From Nitrospirota bacterium (lineage in GTDB: Bacteria; Nitrospirota; Nitrospiria; Nitrospirales; NS-4): DNA of 12,683 nucleotides. The DNA lies in contig VBOK01000169.1 in the NCBI GenBank assembly GCA_005877565.1, forward strand, positions 1 through 12,683. The letters are read 5' to 3'. The notes under the pieces were generated by a model. It was given only the letters and a program-made list of their open reading frames with translations, searched no databases and was not told the DNA's origin. The position numbers were made by a program, and so were the translations under genes. Below are positions 6,620 to 12,683 of this stretch, piece after piece (the stretch's first letter is position 1; each line of letters begins with the position of its first letter).

Positions 6620-6648
6620 ATTATAACGAGGGTTTCAGGCCGAGGCAA
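6620..6648 (-). promoter_or_regulatory. Strong sigma-70 promoter of the toxin-antitoxin genes
   Basis: On the minus strand, TTGCCT (6648-6643, 4 of 6) and a perfect TATAAT (6625-6620) are separated by exactly 17 bases. They sit in the 70-base gap after the potC stop. The -10 box ends six bases before ATG 6613, so transcription should begin at or next to that ATG and the message would be leaderless or nearly so. The promoter would serve the 63-codon gene, hicB and hicA, and probably potD beyond them. Confidence 0.65.
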
Positions 6649-6683
6649 GCAGCACGTCCGGGTGATGCGGCGACAGGACCAGC

Positions 6684-7448
6684 TCATTTCCTCTGCACCC
6701 ACGTCGCAACCGCCACCAACCCCATCGACACCAGCACCAGGATTGCCGACAGCGCGTTCACCTCAGGCGTCACCGCCGACTTGAGCATCCCGTACACCTT
6801 GATCGGCAGCGTCGTCGAGCCAACCCCCGCCGTGAAGAAGCTGATGATGAAGTCGTCCAGCGAGAGCGTAAAGGCCATCAGCAACGCCCCGACGATGCCG
6901 GGCATCAGGAGCGGCAACGTCACGCGCTTGAAGGCCACCCAGGGCGTCGCCCCAAGGTCGCTGGCCGCCTCTTCCAGCCGCGGGTCCAGCTTGCGCAGGC
7001 GCGCGCGCACGATCAGCGCTACCACCGGGAAGTTAAAGATCGTGTGGGCGATGATCATCGTGAGGAGCGAGAGCGGCAGCTTGATCATCACGAAGAACAA
7101 CAGCATCGCCACGCCCATCATGATCTCAGGAATGACGATGGGCATGAGCAGCAGCACCTCGAAGGCGCCCTGCCAGCGAAATGGCTGCCGCTCCAGCGCC
7201 ACGGCGGTCAGCACGCCCAGCGCGCCGGCCAGCACGGTCGAGACCGTCGCGACGATCAGGCTATTCACCGTGGCCGACAGCAGCGCCTGGTCCGTGAACA
7301 GCTTGGCATACCACTCCAGCGAGAAGCCCTGCCAGCGGGCGGAGAGCTTCGAGGCGTTGAACGAGAACACGACCAGGATCGCGATCGGCAGGTAGAGAAA
7401 CAGCAGATCGGCGAAGCTCGCCGCGACTAACCATGAACGCGTCTTCAT
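6684..7448 (-). CDS. potC: Polyamine ABC transporter permease, second subunit
   Basis: A 254-residue inner-membrane protein that pairs with PotB to form the polyamine channel. About six hydrophobic segments are visible, the first at 13-30. The cytoplasmic EAA loop that docks on PotA is canonical: EEAASDLGATPW ... RVTLPLLMPG (159-184, with Gly166 present). The segment TLSLDDFIISFFTAG (194-208) is typical of PotC. The start is ATG 7448, which overlaps the potB stop as ATGA; the open frame extends further upstream, but that part is potB sequence read in another frame. The length agrees with family members of about 255-265 residues. It is the last gene of the potABC block before the toxin-antitoxin genes. 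Confidence 0.95.
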   Translation of the reverse strand: MKTRSWLVAASFADLLFLYLPIAILVVFSFNASKLSARWQGFSLEWYAKLFTDQALLSATVNSLIVATVSTVLAGALGVLTAVALERQPFRWQGAFEVLLLMPIVIPEIMMGVAMLLFFVMIKLPLSLLTMIIAHTIFNFPVVALIVRARLRKLDPRLEEAASDLGATPWVAFKRVTLPLLMPGIVGALLMAFTLSLDDFIISFFTAGVGSTTLPIKVYGMLKSAVTPEVNALSAILVLVSMGLVAVATWVQRK

Positions 7449-8293
7449 AGCAGGCCCCTCTCCCCGCCTGCGCGGAGGTAGTACAGCACCGCCGCGAGCA
7501 CTCCCGCCATCAGCACGAACGACAGCGCCGAGCCGAACGGCCAGTCGCGGACCACGAGGTACTGGTGCTGGATCAGGTTGCCGATCATCATGCTCCGGGC
7601 CCCGCCCAGGAGGTCCGGCGTCACGTAGGCCCCGAGCGAGGGGATGAAGACCAGCACGCAGCCGGCGATGACGCCCGGCTTGGAGAGTGGCAGCACGACG
7701 CGGGTGAACACTTGAAGGGGCCTCGCATAGAGGTCCCACGCGGCCTCGATCAGTGAGGGGTCCAGCCGCTCCAGGGCCGCGTAGAGCGGCAACACCATGA
7801 ACGGCAGGTACCCATACACCAGCCCGATCAGCACGGCCGTGTCGGTGAACAAAAGGGGCAGCGGCTCATGGGTCAGACCCAGCGCCGAGAGCACCGTACT
7901 CAGCAGCCCCTCGGAGCGCAGGATGAACATCCAGGCGTAGGTGCGGACCAGGAAGTTGGTCCAGAAGGGGATGATCACGAGGAACAATAAGATTCCCTGC
8001 CAGCGCTGGGGCGCACGCGCGATGACGTAGGCCAGCGGAAAGCCCATGACCAGGCAGATGATCGTCGTGAGGACAGCCAGCCACAGGGAGCGCCAGAAGA
8101 TGCGCAGGTAGAGCGGGTCTGCGATGCTGGTGTAGTTCCCGAGCGTGAAGGCCCACTCGATCCCCCCGTAGGTCCCCCGTGTGGCGAAGCTGACGGCCAA
8201 GACGAGGGCCAGCGGGACCCCGAAGAACAGGATCAGCGTCGCCGCCGGCGGGACGATCAGCCATCTCCCCCCTCCCAATTGGATGGGACTCAT
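7445..8293 (-). CDS. potB: Polyamine ABC transporter permease, first subunit
   Basis: A 282-residue inner-membrane permease with six predicted membrane helices (about 12-35, 68-91, 100-123, 150-172, 205-225 and 255-273), partner of PotC. Family features include GFPLAYVIARAP after the second helix, the conserved segment IPFWTNFLVRTYAW (108-121) and the EAA loop at 183-206. In that loop the usual Gly of EAA-x3-G is Tyr189 (IEAAWDLYARPL), a departure at the contact site with the ATPase; the LPLSKPG end of the loop is normal. Its ATG overlaps the potA stop (ATGA at 8290-8293) and its own stop overlaps potC, so the three genes are translationally coupled. The assignment is secure from order and motifs. 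Confidence 0.95.
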   Translation of the reverse strand: MSPIQLGGGRWLIVPPAATLILFFGVPLALVLAVSFATRGTYGGIEWAFTLGNYTSIADPLYLRIFWRSLWLAVLTTIICLVMGFPLAYVIARAPQRWQGILLFLVIIPFWTNFLVRTYAWMFILRSEGLLSTVLSALGLTHEPLPLLFTDTAVLIGLVYGYLPFMVLPLYAALERLDPSLIEAAWDLYARPLQVFTRVVLPLSKPGVIAGCVLVFIPSLGAYVTPDLLGGARSMMIGNLIQHQYLVVRDWPFGSALSFVLMAGVLAAVLYYLRAGGERGLL

Positions 8294-9390
8294 TCAGGGA
8301 GCAGCACGGCTTCGGCCGTCCGCCACTTCAGATAGGCAGACTCGCCGGCGTGGAACCGTTTGGCCGTGCCGTCGGCGTTGGGCACCCGCGCCTTCCAAGT
8401 CAGGTTGTTGGGGAGCGTCACGAGGTAGTGCATCTCGTTGCCGGAGTAGATGGCCTTGGCGACGCGCACCGCGATCTGGTTCTGATAGCCGTCCGTGGCC
8501 GGGTCGCGGGAGAGATGCAGGCGCTCGGGCCGGATCGTCACCAGGACCGGCGCTCCAGTACGCAAACCAGTGCACGACGGGGCGTGGACCAGGCCGATCC
8601 CCTCGACGGCCACCGTGGTCCGTTGCCCATCGATCGCCTGCACCCGTCCGGGCAGACTGTTGGATACGCCGATAAAGCTGGCCACAAAGGCCGACGCTGG
8701 CGCGGTGTAGATTTCTTCCGGCGTGCCGATCTGCAGGAGGCGGCCGTGATGCATGACGGCCAGGCGGTCCGACATGGTCAGCGCTTCTTCCTGGTCGTGG
8801 GTCACGCAGACGAAGGTGATACCCACACGCTCTTGCAGGGCCTTCAGCTCGACTTCCATCTCCAGCCGGAGTTGCTTGTCCAGGGCGCCGAGCGGCTCGT
8901 CCAGCAGGAGGACGGCGGGACGGTTCACCAGGGCGCGGGCCAGCGCCACGCGCTGCTGCTCTCCGCCGGAGAGCTGCGAAGGCAGGCGATCCTGCTTCCC
9001 TGCCAGCCGCACCATCTCGAGCGCCTCGGCCACGTGCGGGCCAATCTCGGGAGTTGGCAGGCCTTTCATCTCCAGCCCGAAAGCGACGTTCTGGGCCACG
9101 GTCATGTGGGGGAACAGCGCGTAGTTCTGGAAGACGAGGTTGACCGGGCGACGATTGGGCGGGACGCCCTGCATGGGCTGCCCTTCGATGATGATCTCGC
9201 CGGAGTCCGGCTGCTCGAATCCGGCCAGGAGACGCAGCGTCGTCGTCTTGCCAGAGCCGCTGGGGCCGAGGATCGCGAAGAACTCGCCTTTGCGGATGGT
9301 GAGAGAGAGGCGGTCCACCGCCACAGTGTCCCCGTGGCGCTTGGTCACCTCTCGCATGACTATGCTTGCGTCGGTGCTGGTTTCGTCCAC
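8290..9390 (-). CDS. potA: Polyamine ABC transporter ATPase
   Basis: A 366-residue cytoplasmic ATPase that powers the PotBC channel. The motifs are complete: Walker A GPSGSGKT (42-49), Q-loop Gln88 (FQNYALFPHMT), signature LSGGEQ (140-145), Walker B VLLLDEP (160-166), D-loop GALD (168-171) and switch His198 (CVTHDQEEAL). The C-terminal 110 or so residues form the TOBE-type regulatory domain usual in PotA and MalK relatives, including VLVTIRPERLHL. The start is GTG 9390. A GGAGGG lies 12 bases upstream (rather far) and an AAGGA directly abuts the codon. No upstream alternative is convincing, and the next in-frame ATG (9357) lacks a ribosome binding site. It is the first gene of potABC, with a strong promoter just upstream. 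Confidence 0.95.
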   Translation of the reverse strand: MDETSTDASIVMREVTKRHGDTVAVDRLSLTIRKGEFFAILGPSGSGKTTTLRLLAGFEQPDSGEIIIEGQPMQGVPPNRRPVNLVFQNYALFPHMTVAQNVAFGLEMKGLPTPEIGPHVAEALEMVRLAGKQDRLPSQLSGGEQQRVALARALVNRPAVLLLDEPLGALDKQLRLEMEVELKALQERVGITFVCVTHDQEEALTMSDRLAVMHHGRLLQIGTPEEIYTAPASAFVASFIGVSNSLPGRVQAIDGQRTTVAVEGIGLVHAPSCTGLRTGAPVLVTIRPERLHLSRDPATDGYQNQIAVRVAKAIYSGNEMHYLVTLPNNLTWKARVPNADGTAKRFHAGESAYLKWRTAEAVLLPE

Positions 9391-9418
9391 TCCTTGCGTC
9401 TGCCCTCCGTTGCTGCGA

Positions 9419-9448
9419 ATTCTAGGATCGCGCTTGAAAGGATGTCAA
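9419..9448 (-). promoter_or_regulatory. Strong sigma-70 promoter of potABC, overlapping the glgC start
   Basis: On the minus strand, a perfect TTGACA (9448-9443) and TAGAAT (9424-9419, 5 of 6) are spaced by 18 bases. Transcription should start near 9412, giving a leader of about 22 bases that contains the GGAGGG at 9408-9403. The -35 box includes the first base of the glgC ATG at 9448. On the plus strand, TAGGAT (9423-9428) overlaps this -10 and could be the -10 of the divergent glgC promoter, although its -35 (CTGCCC at 9400-9405) is poor. Confidence 0.7.
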
Positions 9449-10692
9449 TGAGCAGCTACAATCGGTCCCCCATGAAAAACCTCCTCACCATGATCCTGTC
9501 CGGCGGGCGGGGCGAGCGCCTCCACCCGCTGACGGCGGACCGCGCCAAGCCCGCCGTCCCCTTCGGCGGCAAATACCGGATCATCGACTTCACCTTGAGC
9601 AACTGCATCAACTCCGGGCTGCGCAACATCATCGTCCTGATCCAGTACAAATCCCACTCCCTGGACCGCCACATCCGGCGCGGATGGAACGTCTTCAACC
9701 CCGAAGTCGGCGAGTACATCTTCTCGCTGCCCCCCCAGCAGCGCATCAGCCAGGACTGGTACAAGGGCACGGCCGACGCGGTCTACCAGAACTGGTTCAT
9801 CGTCGAGGACAAGCAACCCGAGTTCGTCCTGATCCTGGCCGGCGACCACATCTATAAGATGAACTACAAGGAAATGCACAGCTTCCTCCAGCAGACGCAG
9901 GCTGACGTGGTGGTAGGCGCCATCGAGTATTCACTCGCGGAAGCCTCGAACTTCGGCGTCATGACCGTGGACAACAACAGCCAGATCACCCGCTGGGACG
10001 AGAAGCCCGCCCACCCCACGCCCATGCCGAGCGACCCGAGCCGCGCCCTCTGCTCGATGGGTATCTACCTATTCCGGACTTCCATCCTGCACGACCATCT
10101 TTTCGCAGACGCGGAACGGGACACCTCGCACGATTTCGGCAAGGACATCATCCCGAGCATGATCGGCTCGCGCCGCGTGTTCGCGTACAACTTCCGCGAC
10201 GAGAACCGCAAGGCGGTCAAGTACTGGCGCGACGTCGGGACGCTGGACGCCTACTGGGAAGCCAACATGGACCTGGTCTCCGTGGACCCGCTGTTCAACC
10301 TTTACGACGAGAACTGGCCGATCCGCACCTACCAGGGGCAGTTCCCTCCGGCCAAATTCGTGTTCGCCGAGGAGTTCGCTGACGGCCGCCTTGGTGTCGC
10401 GCTCGATTCGATCGTCAGCAGCGGGTGCATCATCAGCGGCGGCCGCGTGCAGAACTCTGTTCTCTCCGCGGCCGTCCGCGTCAACGACCGCGCCGAAGTG
10501 TCCCAGTCGATCATCATGGAGAACGTCGTGATCGGCGACCACTGCCGCATCCGGCGGGCCATTATCGACAAAGGCGTAACGATCCCGCCGAAGACCGAGA
10601 TCGGCTACGACCTGGACGCTGACCGCAAGCGCTTCACGGTCACCGAGTCCGGCATCGTGGTAATCTCCAAGGGCATGAAGCTCGATGGGTGA
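9448..10692 (+). CDS. glgC: Glucose-1-phosphate adenylyltransferase (ADP-glucose pyrophosphorylase)
   Basis: It makes ADP-glucose from glucose-1-phosphate and ATP, the committed step of bacterial glycogen synthesis, as a cytoplasmic tetramer. In the 414-residue protein the nucleotidyltransferase domain shows ILSGGRGERLHPLT (17-29) with RAKPAVPFGGKYRIIDF (32-48), WYKGTADAVYQN (104-115), catalytic Asp133 in AGDHIYK, the glucose-1-phosphate lysine in DEKP (Lys186) and YWRDVGTLDAYW (259-270). From about residue 300 a left-handed beta-helix domain follows, seen in VSSGCIISGGRVQNSVLS and similar turns. I choose ATG 9448 because AAAGG (9437-9441) lies six bases upstream. The open frame continues upstream through the antisense of potA, which is not coding, and ATG 9472 is a possible shorter start. 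It heads a probable operon with the DUF4912 and GH57 genes. Confidence 0.97.
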   Translation: MSSYNRSPMKNLLTMILSGGRGERLHPLTADRAKPAVPFGGKYRIIDFTLSNCINSGLRNIIVLIQYKSHSLDRHIRRGWNVFNPEVGEYIFSLPPQQRISQDWYKGTADAVYQNWFIVEDKQPEFVLILAGDHIYKMNYKEMHSFLQQTQADVVVGAIEYSLAEASNFGVMTVDNNSQITRWDEKPAHPTPMPSDPSRALCSMGIYLFRTSILHDHLFADAERDTSHDFGKDIIPSMIGSRRVFAYNFRDENRKAVKYWRDVGTLDAYWEANMDLVSVDPLFNLYDENWPIRTYQGQFPPAKFVFAEEFADGRLGVALDSIVSSGCIISGGRVQNSVLSAAVRVNDRAEVSQSIIMENVVIGDHCRIRRAIIDKGVTIPPKTEIGYDLDADRKRFTVTESGIVVISKGMKLDG

Positions 10693-10698
10693 TCACCC
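10687..10698 (+). repeat. Perfect 12-bp palindrome spanning the glgC stop
   Basis: GGGTGATCACCC is its own reverse complement and contains the glgC TGA. It ends six bases before the ATG of the DUF4912 gene. It could be a protein-binding site or a small intercistronic element, or chance. There is no T-run, so it does not look like a terminator. Confidence 0.45.
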
Positions 10699-10704
10699 GT
10701 CACC

Positions 10705-11298
10705 ATGACACCTGAGCTGCCTGATCGCTACGGCCGGACCGAGCTGGTCTTGATGGTGGTGGACCCGCTCCTCCTGTTCGGTTACTGGGAGGTGACGCCA
10801 GAGAGCCTGCGTGAGGCCCAGGACGTGCTGGGTGTGGAGATGGAGGGCGCGCGGGCCGTCCTGCGGTTCTACGACATCTCGCTGATCCACTTCGACGGGA
10901 CCAACTCCCACCACACCTTTGACATCGACATCGGACTTGAAGCCCGCAGCTGGTACGTCCATCTCTGGACCGCAGAGAAATCCTATTGCGCGGACCTAGG
11001 GTTCGTGACCCGCACCGGCCGGTTCCACGCGATCACCCGCTCGAACATCGTGCACACGCCCCGAGCGGGCGTGTCAGCCCGGGACGAGGAGCGGTGGATG
11101 CGTGTGCGGTTCGCCCGCCGGCAGAAGCCCGACCCCGCGCGGCCGCTGGAGGCCGTCCCCGCCCCGTCCCTCCGGGGCGGGCAGTCTCCCGAGGAGCTTC
11201 GCGCCCTCCTGGAGCGCCGCGTGCGCGAGCAGGCGAGGCTCGCGGCTGAACTCGCCAAGGGGATGTCCCCAGGTTCAATATCCCAGGGATCACGATGA
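10705..11298 (+). CDS. DUF4912 domain protein in the glycogen operon
   Basis: A 197-residue cytoplasmic protein. The DUF4912 domain fills residues about 5-125, with the recognisable opening LPDRYGRTELVLMVVDPLLL and FGYWEVTPESL, then beta-rich segments (AVLRFYDIS, SWYVHLWTAEKSYCADLGF). The tail from about residue 140 is Pro/Arg-rich and ends in a charged helix (PEELRALLERRVREQARLAA) that could form a coiled coil. There is no signal peptide or membrane helix. Its biochemical function is not known to me. Its place between glgC (12-base gap, same reading frame after one stop) and the GH57 branching enzyme (ATGA overlap) implies a role in glycogen or glucan metabolism, perhaps glucan binding or enzyme docking, which is inference. 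The ribosome binding site is weak, so it probably depends on translation from glgC. Confidence 0.85.
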   Translation: MTPELPDRYGRTELVLMVVDPLLLFGYWEVTPESLREAQDVLGVEMEGARAVLRFYDISLIHFDGTNSHHTFDIDIGLEARSWYVHLWTAEKSYCADLGFVTRTGRFHAITRSNIVHTPRAGVSARDEERWMRVRFARRQKPDPARPLEAVPAPSLRGGQSPEELRALLERRVREQARLAAELAKGMSPGSISQGSR

Positions 11299-12683
11299 GT
11301 CCCCAGACTCCCCAACCGATGGGCTATCTCTGCTTGGTCCTGCACTGCCACCTCCCCTACGTCCGGCATCCCGAGCACGAGCACTTCCTGGAGGAGAATT
11401 GGCTGTTCGAGGCGATCACCGACACCTACGTCCCACTTTTGCGGGTCATGAACGGCCTGGTGCGCAACGGCGTCGACTTCCGGCTCACCGCCACGCTTTC
11501 GCCCCCACTGATCTCCATGCTAAGGGACCCGATGTTGATCTCCCGCTACGAACGGCACCTCAACCGGCTGATCGAGTTGGCGTCGAAGGAGGTCCATCGC
11601 ACCGCGTCCCAGCCGGAATTCCACCGGCTCGCCACCATGTACCTGGAGCGCTTCCTCCAGACCCGGCATGTGTTCACGCAAGAGTGCGGGCGCGACCTCG
11701 TCAGCGCCTTCGGGCATTTACAAGATTTGGGCAAGCTGGAGATCATCACGTGCGGCGCCACGCATGGCTTCCTGCCGCTGCTCAACGTGGCGCCGAACGC
11801 CGTCCGCGCACAGGTGCGCGCCGCGGTGGCGCACTACGAGGAGACGTTCGGCCGGCCACCGCACGGCATCTGGCTCCCGGAGTGTGGCTATTATCCCGGC
11901 CTCGACGAGGTGTTGCGGGACGTGGGGCTGCAGTTCTTCTTCACCGAATCCCACGGGCTGCTGTACGCCGATCCGCGTCCGCGGTACGGCGTGCACGCGC
12001 CGGTGTTCTGCCCTACCGGCGTCGCCGCCTTCGCGCGCGACCTCGACTCCTCGAAGCAGGTCTGGAGCGCCGAAGAAGGCTACCCCGGCGATCCGGCCTA
12101 CCGCGACTACTATCGTGACATTGGCTGGGACCTGGACTACGACTACATCCGGCCCTACATCCACGTGGACGGCAAGCGGATCAACACCGGTATCAAGTAC
12201 TACCGGATCACCGGCAAGACCGACCAGAAGCAGGTGTATGATCGCGCCTGGGCGCTGGAGCGGGCCGCGGAACATGCCGGCAACTTCATGTTCAACCGGG
12301 AGCGCCAGGTGGAATGGCTCGCCCCTGTCATGGACCGCCCGCCGATCGTGGTGGCCCCTTACGACGCGGAGCTCTTCGGGCACTGGTGGTTCGAGGGGCC
12401 GGAGTGGCTGGACTTCCTCTACCGCAAGCTGCACTTCGACCAACAGATCGTCAAGCCGATCACGCCAGCCGAATACTTAGAGCGCCACGACGTCAACCAG
12501 GTCTGTACGCCCTGCGGCTCGTCCTGGGGGTACAAGGGCTACCACGAGGTCTGGCTGAACGGCGGCAACGACTGGATCTACCGCCACCTGCACACCGCGG
12601 CGCGGCGGATGGAGGAATTGACGCGTGCGTTCCCGCAGGCGGAGGGCCTGAAGCGGCGCGCTCTCACACAGGCCGGGCGGGAA
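11295..12683 (+). CDS. GH57 (DUF1957) 1,4-alpha-glucan branching enzyme, 3'-truncated by window edge
   Basis: It cuts alpha-1,4-glucan chains and rejoins them through alpha-1,6 links, creating glycogen branches. Starting at ATG 11295 (AGGG six to seven bases upstream), 463 codons stay open to the window end, so the stop is not visible; family members run to about 520-560 residues. GH57 signatures are present: HCHLPYV (17-23), the nucleophile Glu196 in WLPECGYYPGLDEVL, the acid/base Asp357 in APYDAELFGHWWFEGPEWL, and the branching-enzyme-type ending SSWGYKGYHEVWLNGGNDW (409-427). The long loop between residues 238 and 300 is typical of the DUF1957 group rather than GH57 amylases. The ATGA overlap with the DUF4912 gene indicates coupled translation. 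It acts downstream of GlgC and a glycogen synthase; glgA is not in view but may follow. Confidence 0.93.
   Translation, partial: MSPQTPQPMGYLCLVLHCHLPYVRHPEHEHFLEENWLFEAITDTYVPLLRVMNGLVRNGVDFRLTATLSPPLISMLRDPMLISRYERHLNRLIELASKEVHRTASQPEFHRLATMYLERFLQTRHVFTQECGRDLVSAFGHLQDLGKLEIITCGATHGFLPLLNVAPNAVRAQVRAAVAHYEETFGRPPHGIWLPECGYYPGLDEVLRDVGLQFFFTESHGLLYADPRPRYGVHAPVFCPTGVAAFARDLDSSKQVWSAEEGYPGDPAYRDYYRDIGWDLDYDYIRPYIHVDGKRINTGIKYYRITGKTDQKQVYDRAWALERAAEHAGNFMFNRERQVEWLAPVMDRPPIVVAPYDAELFGHWWFEGPEWLDFLYRKLHFDQQIVKPITPAEYLERHDVNQVCTPCGSSWGYKGYHEVWLNGGNDWIYRHLHTAARRMEELTRAFPQAEGLKRRALTQAGRE

Noticed and set aside
7449..7739. N-terminal extension of potC
   Set aside because: The added residues are potB sequence read in another frame; the ATGA overlap at 7445-7448 and family length support ATG 7448.
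8350..9447. Upstream extension of the glgC frame over the antisense of potA
   Set aside because: The frame is open by chance. A ribosome binding site at 9437-9441 and the family's normal N-terminus fix the start at 9448.
11259..11270. Inverted repeat GGGGA-TG-TCCCC near the end of the DUF4912 gene
   Set aside because: It has a two-base loop, lies in GC-rich coding sequence and has no T-run; chance is the simplest explanation.

Overview
The window is GC-rich, densely coded chromosomal DNA from a Gram-negative bacterium. The Gram-negative call rests on a predicted outer-membrane beta-barrel protein ending in Phe, a lipoprotein solute-binding protein and several Sec-type leaders. A Nitrospirota- or NC10-like lineage is my guess from the gene content (a GH57 branching enzyme next to glgC and DUF4912), but the sequence does not prove it.

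Layout. (1) 1-1182, plus strand: the 3' part of an unrecognised gene, then a small outer-membrane barrel gene interrupted by an in-frame TAG. (2) 1243-4827, minus strand: a DUF1080-like secreted protein gene with a frameshift and a probable internal deletion, overlapping by ATGA a secreted HEAT-repeat protein; then peptide deformylase and an MsbA-type ABC exporter that stops before its H-loop, beside a repeat-like sequence. (3) 4897-9390, minus strand: a polyamine (spermidine/putrescine-type) importer, potA-potB-potC joined by ATGA overlaps. potC and potD are separated by a HicB-HicA toxin-antitoxin module, itself preceded by a 63-codon antitoxin-like gene with its own strong promoter. (4) 9448-12683, plus strand: glgC (ADP-glucose pyrophosphorylase), a DUF4912 protein and a GH57/DUF1957 1,4-alpha-glucan branching enzyme that runs off the right edge. 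This is a glycogen-synthesis operon, transcribed divergently from potABC across a 57-bp gap.

How the genes fit together. PotD would bind polyamine outside the inner membrane, PotB and PotC form the channel and PotA powers it. The potA promoter (perfect TTGACA, 18-bp spacer, TAGAAT) overlaps the glgC start codon, so the two operons share a very compact control region. GlgC makes ADP-glucose, the GH57 enzyme puts alpha-1,6 branches on the resulting glucan, and the DUF4912 protein between them has no function I can assign but is tightly linked to both.

The left 4.9 kb carries three separate lesions (nonsense codon, 3' truncation, frameshift plus deletion). This suggests local gene decay or assembly error. 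The right 7.7 kb looks intact. No tRNA, rRNA, CRISPR array or complete insertion sequence was seen, and no stretch over 300 bases lacks a gene.
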